Below, piece after piece: positions 44,143-54,133 of a stretch of 64,000 nt of DNA (its first letter is position 1; each line of letters begins with the position of its first letter). A model generated the notes under the pieces. It saw nothing but the letters and a program-made list of their open reading frames with translations. It was not told where the DNA came from and made no database searches. A program made the translations under genes and the position numbers. Origin of the DNA: Pseudarthrobacter phenanthrenivorans (GTDB lineage: Bacteria; Actinomycetota; Actinomycetes; Actinomycetales; Micrococcaceae); assembly GCF_000813845.1 (NCBI RefSeq), contig NZ_JWTB01000007.1, positions 124,001 to 188,000 on the forward strand, read 5' to 3'.

Positions 44143-44645
44143 TAGAAGGTCCCGGTGTTGGACCCGGCACTGCCCGCGACGGCCAGGCCGATAATGAGCA
44201 GCAGCCAGATGGCGCCGTACCCCAGCAGGCAAAGGTAGCCCAGCACCAGGCCCGTGAAGGACATCCCCCTGCCGGACGGTTCCCGACGCAGGGCCAGGTG
44301 GCCGGTGGCAATGGCAGCGATTTGGGGCAGCATGAGCCACCCCATGATGACCGAGGCGATACCGCAGACCATGCTGGCGATGCTGAGGGTCTTGGGCTCA
44401 ACAGGCCTGCCGTAGTAGGACTGCTGACCGAAGTATCGCGGCTGGCCGTACTGGGAGTTGCCGTACTGGGAGGCGCCGTACTGGCCCTGGTTGTACGAAG
44501 CCTGGCGATATGGGGCCTGGCCGTAGGGTGCCTGGCTGTAGGGCGGCTGCCCGGACTGGGACTGCCCGGACTGCGGCGGCTGGTAGCTGGGCCAGGGTGA
44601 ATCGCCGTTCTGGCGGTCGGGCCCCTGGGATGGCTGGTTGCTCAT
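44142..44645 (-). CDS. DUF4190 membrane protein with Tyr/Gln-rich N-terminal repeats
   Basis: A 167-residue protein. The first 85 residues are low complexity with a repeating YGQ/YNQ/YSQ-like pattern (APYGQAPYRQASYNQGQYG), probably disordered. Two membrane helices follow around residues 92-112 and 138-160, with GHLALRREPSGRGMSFTGL between them, the DUF4190 pattern. These proteins are common in Actinobacteria, with unknown function. The tyrosine-rich tail could drive self-association at the membrane; that is speculative. Confidence 0.88.
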   Translation of the reverse strand: MSNQPSQGPDRQNGDSPWPSYQPPQSGQSQSGQPPYSQAPYGQAPYRQASYNQGQYGASQYGNSQYGQPRYFGQQSYYGRPVEPKTLSIASMVCGIASVIMGWLMLPQIAAIATGHLALRREPSGRGMSFTGLVLGYLCLLGYGAIWLLLIIGLAVAGSAGSNTGTF

Positions 44646-44680
44646 GGTTTCTCCCCTGCGAATTCTGGCTACAGCCTACT

Positions 44681-45277
44681 TCAGTGCAGGACCAGGCGGA
44701 TGGCCAGGAAGACCATGAGGAGGCCGATGCCGGCGTCTATCCATCGCCAGGCCCGGGGGCTGCGGAGCACACCGGCCAGCCCCCTGGCCCCGTACCCCAG
44801 GGCGGAGAACCACAGGACGCTTCCCGTCACGGCTCCGCCGGCGAAGACCCACCGCAGGCCGGCGCCCTGCTGGTTGGCGAGGCTGCCCAGCAACACCACC
44901 GTATCCAGGTAGACATGCGGGTTGAGGAAGGTCAGCGCGGCCGTCGTGGCGATCACCGAGTTCTTCGACCTGGGCTCCTGCTCCGCCAGCGATGAAGGCC
45001 TCAGGGCTGCCATGAAGGAGCGCACTGCGAACCAGAGCAGGTAGGCAGCACCGGCCCAGCGAAGGACCTCCAACGCCTCGGGAAAGCGGCTCACCAGTGC
45101 GCCGATTCCTGCCGTTCCGCCCAGGATCAGCACGGCGTCGCCGGCCATGCATACGGCCACGACCGCGCCGACGTGTTCCTTCCGGACGCCCTGGCGCAGC
45201 ACAAACGCGTTCTGAGCGCCGATTGCCACGATCAGTGCCAGCCCGGTCAGCAGTCCTGTAATTCCCGCAGTCCACAT
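44681..45277 (-). CDS. LysE/ArgO family amino-acid exporter
   Basis: A 198-residue membrane protein with five to six helices, starting MWTAGITGLLTGLALIVAIGAQNAFVLRQG, of which GAQNAFVLRQG is the family signature. NPHVYLDTVVLLGS, also diagnostic, appears near residue 120. It exports lysine and/or arginine. ATG 45277 is chosen because it precedes the conserved head. It is divergent from an ArgP/LysG-type regulator, the usual arrangement for controlled basic amino-acid export. Confidence 0.93.
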   Translation of the reverse strand: MWTAGITGLLTGLALIVAIGAQNAFVLRQGVRKEHVGAVVAVCMAGDAVLILGGTAGIGALVSRFPEALEVLRWAGAAYLLWFAVRSFMAALRPSSLAEQEPRSKNSVIATTAALTFLNPHVYLDTVVLLGSLANQQGAGLRWVFAGGAVTGSVLWFSALGYGARGLAGVLRSPRAWRWIDAGIGLLMVFLAIRLVLH

Positions 45278-45316
45278 GCCCTCGACGGTACGGTCACCCG
45301 CAAATGTAGGCAAATA

Positions 45317-45341
45317 AATGATTCTTGGGGATCATTAGAAT
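45317..45341. promoter_or_regulatory. AATGAT-N8-ATCATT operator and minus-10 of a leaderless argP
   Basis: AATGAT (45317-45322) and ATCATT (45331-45336) form a perfect 6-bp inverted repeat, the right size for a LysR-type site. It overlaps TAGAAT (45336-45341), a good minus-10 six bases before the ATG at 45348. Transcription would then start at or next to the start codon, giving a leaderless mRNA. Confidence 0.55.
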
Positions 45342-45347
45342 AGCTTC

Positions 45348-46274
45348 ATGAATGTGGAACACTTGAGGGCCCTCGCGGCAGTCATCGATGAGGGAACATT
45401 CGAGGCGGCGGCAGACCTGCTCCGGATCACACCATCCGCGGTGAGCCAGCGGATCAAGGCACTGGAAACCTCCGTGGGCCAGGTCCTGGTCCGCCGCCGG
45501 GTGCCGTGCGCGACTACCGACGCCGGGGCGCTGCTGCTGCGGATGGCCCGTCAGGTGCAGGTGCTGGAAGCGGAGACGTCGGCGGCACTGGGCACGGGCC
45601 CGGCCGCCAGGGCGCACTTGCCCGTGGCAGTCAACGCGGATTCGCTGGCCACCTGGTTCCTGCCGGTGCTTGGCGATGCCGCCGGGTGGGAGGACTCTGC
45701 CCTCAACCTGCACCTGGAGGACCAGGGGTTCAGCAGCCAGCTTCTCCGTGAGGGCGAGGTGATGGGGGCCGTGACCTCGGATCCCGTGCCGGTCAGCGGA
45801 TGCCGGGTGGAACCGCTGGGCTTGATGCGGTACATCCCGGTGGCCGCACCCGGCCTGCGCCACCGCTTTTGGGGCTCCGGACGTCTCGACTGGGCGGCCA
45901 TGCCGGTCCTGAAATTCAACAGCAAGGACACTCTCCAGCAGCAGTTGCTCACCCACAAGGACGTCTCCCGGCAACCACCAACCCACACCATCCCCTCTTC
46001 CCAGGGGTTCCTCGCGGCCATCAAGGCCGGCCTGGGCTGGGGAATGATCCCGGAACTCCAGCTGGCGGATGAGCTGGAGCTGGACTCCCTGGTGCGGCTG
46101 GACGAGGACGGCCACGAGGATGTGGCTCTCTACTGGCAGGCCTGGACCCTGGATTCGGAACGGCTCAACCGCCTTACCGCCGCCGTCCGCAGCGCCGCGC
46201 GCGAACGGCTGCGGGCGGTGGATGCCGACGGCCCTAGCGGCCCAAGTAGGGCAGGATATACACGGCGAAAATGA
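45348..46274 (+). CDS. argP: LysR family regulator, ArgP/LysG type
   Basis: A 308-residue regulator. The N-terminal helix-turn-helix (LRALAAVIDEGTFEAAADLL, then ITPSAVSQRIKALETSVG) is typical of the ArgP/LysG subgroup. A LysR substrate-binding domain follows (VAVNADSLATWFLPVL, GLGWGMIPELQLADEL). It senses lysine/arginine and activates the divergent exporter gene in Corynebacterium and E. coli. There is no ribosome site upstream; the promoter geometry suggests a leaderless transcript. Its last 41 bases overlap the convergent NERD gene. Confidence 0.92.
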   Translation: MNVEHLRALAAVIDEGTFEAAADLLRITPSAVSQRIKALETSVGQVLVRRRVPCATTDAGALLLRMARQVQVLEAETSAALGTGPAARAHLPVAVNADSLATWFLPVLGDAAGWEDSALNLHLEDQGFSSQLLREGEVMGAVTSDPVPVSGCRVEPLGLMRYIPVAAPGLRHRFWGSGRLDWAAMPVLKFNSKDTLQQQLLTHKDVSRQPPTHTIPSSQGFLAAIKAGLGWGMIPELQLADELELDSLVRLDEDGHEDVALYWQAWTLDSERLNRLTAAVRSAARERLRAVDADGPSGPSRAGYTRRK

Positions 46275-47256
46275 CGAAGGCTGCCAGCAGGGCGAGCTTC
46301 GCGCCGCTGGTTCCCGCGGGCTGCTGCGCCTTGCTGTTCCGGCCGTGCCTGCCCCGGCCAGCATGGTCCGCCGTATGCTGTCCCGCCGGCTTCGCTGCGC
46401 GGTGCCCTGCCTGCTTGGCCGGGTGCTGGGCCGCCTGTTTTTCAGCATCCCGTCCCGCCTGGTTTCCTTTCGGAGGAAGCCCGCGCCCCGCGGGGTGCCT
46501 TGCCCTGCTGTGGCTTCGGCCCGCTCCCTGGGAAGGGCGGAGTCCACCGTGCGGGGACTGCACGTGCGGGGCTTCCACGTCCGGCGCCACAGCGGGACCG
46601 GCCGGCGGCAGCGCTCCGGCCGGCCGCACCACAGTTCCGGGCCGCACATTCCGCAGGGCCGTGATGCCCGGTTCCTGCTCATGGGTCAGCAGCTGGCCCA
46701 ATTGTTCGTAGAGTCCCACCACGGCTTGCTGGTCGAGCACCGCGGGCAACGCTGCAATCGCGTCCACCACGCGCTGCGAACCGGCCACGGCAACGTCCGA
46801 CGCCGTCACGCCGAAGAGGTCCGGCTGGGCCGCCATGCAGATGAGGGGACGCACCAATCTGCGGTGCGGGGGCGGCAGCACCGAGGCCACGGCGGCGCAC
46901 TGGGCCAGTGCACCTTCCACCGCCTGGGTCCGCGCATAACGGCCCTGCCACAGGACACCGGAGGCTACCCGCACTTCACCGGTCCAGTTTTTCGAATCGA
47001 CCACCACTACCCCGCCGGGTCCCACCAGGACGTGGTCGAGGTTCGCCTTGGGCCGGCCCGGCCAGTGCACGTCGTGGAGTACATACCAGCCGCGCGGTAC
47101 CAGTTCACTGAGCTTGTCTGCCACCACCCGCTCCCCCACCGAGCCCGCGTCCCATGCCTTCGTGCAGCGCTCGGCCTCGTCCAGCTGGCGCTTGAGCCGG
47201 GCCACACGCTCGGCCGCCAGCCTGGACTGCTCCGCTGCCCCGTCTCCTGCCCCCAT
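46234..47256 (-). CDS. NERD domain protein with C-terminal membrane anchor
   Basis: A 340-residue protein. Residues 1-35 are a charged helix. The NERD (nuclease-related) domain covers roughly 38-150, with [20 protein letters not shown], then [19 protein letters not shown], where the aspartate and DSK match the endonuclease-like core. A long low-complexity Ala/Gly/His/Pro/Gln-rich region (residues 220-315) leads to a C-terminal helix [20 protein letters not shown]. Substrate and cell role are unknown. It overlaps the convergent argP gene by 41 bp. Confidence 0.88.
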   Translation of the reverse strand: MGAGDGAAEQSRLAAERVARLKRQLDEAERCTKAWDAGSVGERVVADKLSELVPRGWYVLHDVHWPGRPKANLDHVLVGPGGVVVVDSKNWTGEVRVASGVLWQGRYARTQAVEGALAQCAAVASVLPPPHRRLVRPLICMAAQPDLFGVTASDVAVAGSQRVVDAIAALPAVLDQQAVVGLYEQLGQLLTHEQEPGITALRNVRPGTVVRPAGALPPAGPAVAPDVEAPHVQSPHGGLRPSQGAGRSHSRARHPAGRGLPPKGNQAGRDAEKQAAQHPAKQAGHRAAKPAGQHTADHAGRGRHGRNSKAQQPAGTSGAKLALLAAFVIFAVYILPYLGR

Positions 47257-47346
47257 TGGACGTCCCCGTTTCCTTGCCGGACAGGACGACGGCGGCGGCC
47301 CGCCGTCGTCCGTTCCTTTCGGTCATTTCGTGGAATTTCCTTGAAA

Positions 47347-47375
47347 TTAGCAGGGCGCCGAAGGCCCGGTATATA
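47347..47375 (+). promoter_or_regulatory. Candidate pgm promoter
   Basis: TTAGCA (47347-47352) and TATATA (47370-47375) are separated by 17 bp and lie 120 bp upstream of the pgm ATG, in the AT-richest part of the 239-bp divergent gap. The minus-35 matches at four of six positions. Confidence 0.45.
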
Positions 47376-47495
47376 GGTACTTTCCGGACGGTGTACTCAG
47401 GTGGACTACTTGGTTGGCGCCGTCACGGCAGGTCACAGGGGCCGCATTTCGGGCGGGTCGTTTTGACTCGTGCCAGGTTCTGGCATGCTGGAGCC

Positions 47496-49156
<1,661 letters not shown>

Positions 49157-49160
<4 letters not shown>

Positions 49161-49666
49161 CCGCCGGCATCAAGGCTCCACAGCCGGAGGACCTGCCTGA
49201 TGGCGTGGTCCCCGCCAGGGGCCATGTCCACCAGGGCGACGCGGTCGAGCACGACTGCGTCGCCCCGGTGGAGGCGTTTGCTGCCGTGGTGTGAGATGTG
49301 CGGCCGGTAGCCTGCGAGGGTGTGGCGCGGGGTGAGGATCCTGCCGCCGACCTCCGGCACCAGGTCCACCAGCTGTTCATGAAGCTGCTGCAGGGCCCGG
49401 TTTGGGGCCACGAGATTGACCGGCACGCTTCCGTCGCGGCCGAACCCGGCGTCCGCCCCCACCGTCAGCGGGGTGCCCAACGCTGCGGCAACCGGGACGT
49501 CGGCGAGCCCTGCGAGGCGTTCGGCGACGTCCGCACCCGCCGCATTGCCGGCGTCGAACCTCACGTCGAACCTCACCAGGGTGATGTGCAGCGGCCAGTC
49601 CGTCCGCGGGAAAACCTGGCCCTCAGCCACCGGCTCCACGAAGGCCACAAAGATGAGGTTCCGCAT
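49157..49666 (-). CDS. 2'-5' RNA ligase/phosphoesterase superfamily protein
   Basis: A 169-residue protein with the two HxT/Sx motifs of the 2H phosphoesterase fold: [11 protein letters not shown] near residue 28 and YRPHISHHG near residue 130. Members ligate or hydrolyse 2'-5' or cyclic phosphate bonds in RNA or nucleotides. The start may be ATG 49666 ([12 protein letters not shown]) or ATG 49672. Its upstream region holds the palindromic repeat cluster at 49701. It ends within the pgm stop codon region on the opposite strand. Confidence 0.82.
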
Positions 49667-49700
49667 CGGCATGCCCCCAGTCTCCCACCCGCCCGTCAGA

Positions 49701-49854
49701 CGCCCCATCACCTTTCGCCCTTAAAAACACAACGCCCCATCACCTCCCGCCCCTTAAAACCCAACGCCCCCATCAGTAGGTGATGGCGCGTTGGGGAAAA
49801 GGGGGTTAAAGGTGATGGGGCGTTGGGAATAAGGGGGCAGGAAGTGATGGCGCG
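49701..49854. repeat. 154-bp palindromic cluster of 32-bp repeats
   Basis: Two head-to-tail 32-bp units (49701-49732, 49733-49764) are followed by a 26-bp self-complementary centre (49765-49790) containing CCATCA and TGATGG. Two units in the opposite orientation follow (49791-49822, 49823-49854). In the first orientation each unit starts near CGCCCCATCAC, has a C-rich then T/A-rich middle, and ends CCAA. The whole can fold into a long cruciform. It sits between two leftward genes, downstream of the nitroreductase and upstream of the 2H protein. Confidence 0.85.
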
Positions 49855-49865
49855 CCCGGGGAGGG

Positions 49866-50471
49866 TTAGACGGTGCGGACGGCCTCGTCATAGGAAAACT
49901 TGGGCTTGGCGTCGCCCCAGGCGTCGGCACCGGGCTGGCCGATGTTGACCACCAGGAAGCTCTTCTGGTCGCCGGCCGGGAAGAAGGCGGCGTCGATGGC
50001 GGCGAAGTCGGCACCGGTCATCGGGCCGGCGGCGAAGCCGAGCGAGCGGACGGCCAGGATGAAGTAGCCCGCCTGCAGATGGGCATTGTTGTTTCCCGTG
50101 GCCGCGGCGAGCTCCGGGTCGGCGTCGTACATGGCCTTGGGGGCGTTGTAGCCGGGCAGGAACTCGTCCCACTTGCCGGCCCAGTCGGTGTCGTAGCTGA
50201 GGATGGCCACGAGCGGGGCGGAGGCAGTCTTGGCCTGGTTGCCGCGGGACAGCGCGTCCACCAGGGTGGCGCGGGCTTCGGGCGACCGGACATAGGTCAC
50301 GCGCAGCGGCTGGGAGTTGAAGGCCGTGGGGCCGAACTTGGTGAGCTCATAGATGGCCCGGGCCTGCTCGTCGGTCACCTCGCCGGTGAACGAGTTGGCG
50401 GTTCGGGCCTGGGCGAAGATGGCGTCCACGGCTGCCGAATCGATAACCGCTTCTTCATGGGCAATGGTCAT
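49866..50471 (-). CDS. Nitroreductase family protein, RutE/HadB-like (malonic semialdehyde reductase type)
   Basis: A 201-residue flavin enzyme. It has the early TANSFTGEVTDEQARAIYEL, then KFGPTAFNSQPLRVTYVRS, a pattern specific to the RutE/HadB subgroup, and AGYFILAVRSLGFAAGPMTG. RutE reduces malonic semialdehyde to 3-hydroxypropionate at the end of Rut uracil breakdown. A uracil permease gene lies divergently 200 bp away, which fits pyrimidine catabolism, but no other rut gene is in view. The physiological substrate is inferred. Confidence 0.88.
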   Translation of the reverse strand: MTIAHEEAVIDSAAVDAIFAQARTANSFTGEVTDEQARAIYELTKFGPTAFNSQPLRVTYVRSPEARATLVDALSRGNQAKTASAPLVAILSYDTDWAGKWDEFLPGYNAPKAMYDADPELAAATGNNNAHLQAGYFILAVRSLGFAAGPMTGADFAAIDAAFFPAGDQKSFLVVNIGQPGADAWGDAKPKFSYDEAVRTV

Positions 50472-50671
50472 TGGCTTACCTTTCGCTGCGCCTCCCCGCC
50501 AGCTGGGGTGGCCTCTGTGCTTTCCATAGTTGCAACTTCAACTGCTTCGGTCCTCTTCCCATGACGGCAGGTGACGTTGGCCACAGCAGGCGGCCGGGAA
50601 TTACTTGGCGGTATTCTTGACCGAGTTATTCTTTGCCCCCTCGCGGCACCCCCTGAAAGGCATTCCTTCCC

Positions 50672-52036
50672 ATGAGCATGCTTGGAATCAAATGGAAGCT
50701 GCACGGCACCGGCAAGACCATCAATCCCGGACAGGTGGTGGCCCCGGATGAGCGCCTGGCCTGGCCCCTGACGATCGGCGTGGGAATGCAGCACGTGGTG
50801 GCCATGTTCGGCGCCACGTTCCTGGTTCCCATCATCACCGGGATGCCGCCGGCCACCACCCTGTTTTTCTCGGGGATCGGCACGCTGCTGTTCCTGGTGA
50901 TCACCAAGGGCCGGGTGCCCAGCTACCTTGGCTCAAGCTTCGCCTTCATCGCGCCCATCACGGCCTCCCAGGCGCAGTTCGGCATCCCCGGCGCCCTGGG
51001 CGGCGTGGTGCTGGCCGGGGCGACCCTGGCGCTGGTGGGTGCGGTGGTGCAGAAGTTCGGCGCCGGATGGATCAACCGGCTCATGCCGCCGATCGTCACC
51101 GGCGCCATCGTGGCGCTGATCGGCCTGAACCTCGCCCCCGCCGCCAAGCAGAACTTCGATGCGGCGCCCATCACGGCCCTGGTCACGCTGGTCACCATCA
51201 TCCTGGTCAGCGTCCTGTTCCGCGGGATCCTGGGCAGGCTCAGCATCCTGGTGGGCGTGGTGGTGGGCTACCTGGTGGCGATGCTCCGCGGCGAGGTGAA
51301 GTACGACAAGATGGACGCCGCAGCCTGGGTGGGCCTGCCGCACTTCCAAACGCCCGAGTTCCACATCGGCGTCCTGGGCCTGTTCGTCCCGGTGGTCCTG
51401 GTGCTGGTGGCGGAAAACATCGGCCACGTGAAGTCCGTCGCCGCCATGACGGGGCAGAACCTCGACGGCGTCTCCGGGCGCGCGCTGATGGCTGACGGTG
51501 CCGCCACGGTACTGGCAGGCCTCGGCGGCGGGTCCGGCACCACCACGTACGCCGAAAATATCGGCGTCATGGCTGCCACCAAGGTGTATTCGACGGCGGC
51601 CTACTGGGTGGCGGGCATGTTCGCCATCCTGCTCAGCTTCTCGCCCAAGTTCGGCGAACTGATCGCCACCGTCCCGGCAGGCGTGCTGGGCGGCGCGGCC
51701 ACCATGCTGTACGGCATGATCGGCATCCTGGGTGTCAAGATCTGGGTGCAGAACAAGGTGAACTTCGCCAACCCGGTCAACCTGACCACCGCCGCAGTGG
51801 CCCTGATCATCGGCATCGCCGACTACACCTGGACTATCGGCGACCTGAAGTTCACCGGGATCGCGCTGGGATCCGCCGCCGCCCTGGTGATCTACCACGG
51901 CATGAAGGCCATCGCGAAGGCACGCGGGACCGTGGCGGAACCCGAAACGGAGCCGGGCGTGCTGCCACCCGCGGCGAAGGCCGCAGCAAAAGCTGCAGCC
52001 AAGGCCGAGGGCAAGCGTTCCCCCAGGAAGCGGTAG
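50672..52036 (+). CDS. uraA: Uracil/xanthine permease (NCS2, UraA type)
   Basis: A 454-residue membrane protein of about 14 helices. It shows the early QHVVAMFGATFLVPIITGMP, then PSYLGSSFAFIAPITASQ, and the NCS2 signature region VVLVLVAENIGHVKSVAAMT, followed by GGGSGTTTYAENIGVMA. These mark the uracil branch. A C-terminal Ala/Lys-rich tail of about 35 residues is cytosolic. It imports uracil with protons. Its stop lies 5 bp from the convergent SGNH gene's stop. Confidence 0.94.
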   Translation: MSMLGIKWKLHGTGKTINPGQVVAPDERLAWPLTIGVGMQHVVAMFGATFLVPIITGMPPATTLFFSGIGTLLFLVITKGRVPSYLGSSFAFIAPITASQAQFGIPGALGGVVLAGATLALVGAVVQKFGAGWINRLMPPIVTGAIVALIGLNLAPAAKQNFDAAPITALVTLVTIILVSVLFRGILGRLSILVGVVVGYLVAMLRGEVKYDKMDAAAWVGLPHFQTPEFHIGVLGLFVPVVLVLVAENIGHVKSVAAMTGQNLDGVSGRALMADGAATVLAGLGGGSGTTTYAENIGVMAATKVYSTAAYWVAGMFAILLSFSPKFGELIATVPAGVLGGAATMLYGMIGILGVKIWVQNKVNFANPVNLTTAAVALIIGIADYTWTIGDLKFTGIALGSAAALVIYHGMKAIAKARGTVAEPETEPGVLPPAAKAAAKAAAKAEGKRSPRKR

Positions 52037-52041
52037 CGGCC

Positions 52042-52974
52042 TCAGGCAACCCTGTCCGGGGCCGCCCCCTCTTCCGGTCCCAGCCGGAAGCCGGCGGCCA
52101 TGCCGGACGAGGAGGCCTGGACTGCCGGGTGGCCGGGAGGAAACGGGCCGGGACGGCCCTGGCCGAACACCGGACCGGGCAGCGGGCGCTTGGCCCTCAG
52201 GAGGTCGTCAGCCTGGTGGGGCCGCAGCCGCTTGAGCACCCAGGGCACAAAGTACTGCCGCGCCCACACCAGGTCCTCGGCCCGGGCCTGGGTCCACCCA
52301 TGGACCGGAAGCGGACGCGGCTGGAGCGGCTTGAGTCCGTGGGGCACGCCCAGGGCGTCGAGGGTTGCCACGGCCACCGAGTGGTGGCCCAGCGGCGACA
52401 GGTGCAGGCGGTCCGGATCCCACATCAGCGCATGCTGGAGCTCCGGCAGGCACCACAGGTCCACCATAATGGCATGGTTCCGGACCGCGATCCTGTGCAG
52501 GTGCTCGTTGTAGATGGCCACCCGGCCGCGGATCTTGCCGAAGACCGGCGTGTTGCCCCAGTCCGGTCCCGCGAACAGGAGCACGGTGGCGCCCGTGGCT
52601 GACAGCGTGCCGATGGCCTGGTCGAGCTTTTCTGCCAGCTTGTCGGGGTCGCCCCGTTTGAAGATAATGTCGTTGCCCCCGGCAGCCACGGCCACCAGGT
52701 CCGGCTTCAGGGACAGCGCCGGCGCCAGCTGCCTGTCCAGGATCTGCTTCAGCAGCATGCCGCGGATGGCCAGGTTTGCATAGGCGAAGTCCGGATCGCT
52801 GGACGCCAGTTCCTCCGCAACCCGGTCCGCCCAGCCCCGGAATCCGCCCAGGCTGAGCGGTTCGGGATCGCCAATCCCTTCGGTGTAGGAGTCTCCGAGG
52901 GCAACGAACCGGTGCCAGGGGTGCCTGCCCGGTCCTTCCGCAACGGAACGCAGTTCCTGCTTCTCGACGGTCAT
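52042..52974 (-). CDS. SGNH/GDSL family hydrolase
   Basis: A 310-residue esterase-like protein with all four blocks: VALGDSYTEG (nucleophile serine) near residue 25, the block II glycine region ANLAIRGMLL, VAAGGNDIIF (block III Asn), and DRLHLSPLGHHSV (Asp/His dyad). There is no signal peptide, so it is cytosolic. Substrates in this family range from esters to acetylated sugars. The ATG overlaps the GAF-ANTAR stop as ATGA, so the two genes form an operon. A Pro/Gly-rich tail follows the fold. Confidence 0.9.
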   Translation of the reverse strand: MTVEKQELRSVAEGPGRHPWHRFVALGDSYTEGIGDPEPLSLGGFRGWADRVAEELASSDPDFAYANLAIRGMLLKQILDRQLAPALSLKPDLVAVAAGGNDIIFKRGDPDKLAEKLDQAIGTLSATGATVLLFAGPDWGNTPVFGKIRGRVAIYNEHLHRIAVRNHAIMVDLWCLPELQHALMWDPDRLHLSPLGHHSVAVATLDALGVPHGLKPLQPRPLPVHGWTQARAEDLVWARQYFVPWVLKRLRPHQADDLLRAKRPLPGPVFGQGRPGPFPPGHPAVQASSSGMAAGFRLGPEEGAAPDRVA

Positions 52975-53855
52975 GCCGTCCTCCCTTCTGCGGCGGACGG
53001 AGGTTCCTTCCCCGTCCGGGCATTCCTGCGGGGGGACGTTCCGGTTGGAAAGTCCCGCCCCGCCGCCGGCGGCCGCGGCAGCTCCGCCACGCCGTCGTAC
53101 GTTTCCTGCCGCAGCCCCGAAGGCTGCCCGGCCCCGCGGTCCAGCCCACCGGGGGCCACAACGTTCAGGGCCGCGTCCCGGAGGTCCAGTTCATGGTGCA
53201 GCGCCTGCGTCTGCAGGAACCGCAGCGCGCCCTCCCGGGTGAGTCCGTATTCGTTCATGAGGCTGCGCACGGCCAGGTCCACCAGGACCAGGGAGCTTTG
53301 GACGACGGCGAGGCCCGCCGTCGCCTCCGCCCGCCCGGCCACGCGGAGCACAACCCGCAGCGCCCGGGCCACCTCTCGTGCGTAATTCCGGCTGCTGACC
53401 AGGTCGTCGCTGGTGAAGGTGTGCGGCTCCGACGCGTAAAGGCTGATCGCTGCGCTGGTGCCGCCTTCGGAAAGGATGGGGACGGCGAGGAGGGACTGGA
53501 CCCCGTGGGCGGCGGCAGCACTGGCGTAACCCGGCCAGCGGCGGTCCATGCCCAGGTCTGACACCAGGACGAACTCCCCGCTGCGGACCGCCTCCATGAC
53601 CGGGCCGTCCGAAAACGAGCATTGCTCCCGGTCCGCCTCGCGCGCCTGCTCCGTACTGGCCGTGAGCGCGCGGCCTTTGCCCAGCCGGAAGAGGGTGGCC
53701 GCCCAGCCGATGCCGCGCCGGTCGCCGTCAATTCCCGCCATCAGGTCATGGGTGACTTCCCAGAGATAGTTTTCGACATCCTTGCTGTCGAAAACCGGCT
53801 CCGGGGTAACTGGAAGCGGTCCCCAGCCAACCTGCCCCGTGGGATCAGCGGCCAT
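52971..53855 (-). CDS. GAF and ANTAR domain regulator
   Basis: A 294-residue sensor. The GAF domain covers about residues 30-170 (GPVMEAVRSGEFVLVSDLG, GVQSLLAVPILSEGGTSAAI). An ANTAR RNA-binding domain follows near 180-235 (LAVRSLMNEYGLTREGALRF, then LDLRDAALNVV). ANTAR domains bind paired hexaloop RNA hairpins and prevent termination. The C-terminal 55 residues are Pro/Gly/Arg-rich and disordered. It is translationally coupled to the SGNH hydrolase, an obvious candidate target. The signal sensed by the GAF domain is unknown. Confidence 0.88.
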   Translation of the reverse strand: MAADPTGQVGWGPLPVTPEPVFDSKDVENYLWEVTHDLMAGIDGDRRGIGWAATLFRLGKGRALTASTEQAREADREQCSFSDGPVMEAVRSGEFVLVSDLGMDRRWPGYASAAAAHGVQSLLAVPILSEGGTSAAISLYASEPHTFTSDDLVSSRNYAREVARALRVVLRVAGRAEATAGLAVVQSSLVLVDLAVRSLMNEYGLTREGALRFLQTQALHHELDLRDAALNVVAPGGLDRGAGQPSGLRQETYDGVAELPRPPAAGRDFPTGTSPRRNARTGKEPPSAAEGRTA

Positions 53856-53914
53856 GTTCCAGCCTTGCTATTAGAGCTCCGGGCCCACTGCAAAACCTGT
53901 GCTCTAAGAATACG

Positions 53915-53928
53915 ACCGGATGACCGGT
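53915..53928. promoter_or_regulatory. Inverted repeat ACCGG-atga-CCGGT
   Basis: ACCGGATGACCGGT is a perfect palindrome (5-bp arms, 4-bp spacer) in the 278-bp divergent region between the GAF-ANTAR gene and the GH13 gene, 60 bp from the former's start. It is a possible operator. The rest of the region shows only a CCCTTG/CAAGGG pair at 54047/54077 and no further gene. Confidence 0.35.
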
Positions 53929-54133
53929 TGGAGGTGGACAGTGGCGAAACAAGGGGGATTGGCCGCGTTAGGGGCAGGCGGCGCGCCGGTGGCCCCGCCA
54001 CCGGCTCCGCTGCACAGTAGCATCGGGAGAGGGAACGCCGAATAGTCCCTTGTTCGCCTGGGTACCTGTCCTTGAGCAAGGGGTCTTGGAGCATCCATGC
54101 CAGCACGGAAACGAGCAATGGAAAGAGGAGCTT

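Noticed and set aside
49701-49854. CRISPR array
   Set aside because: The units are back to back without spacers and in both orientations, and there are no cas genes.
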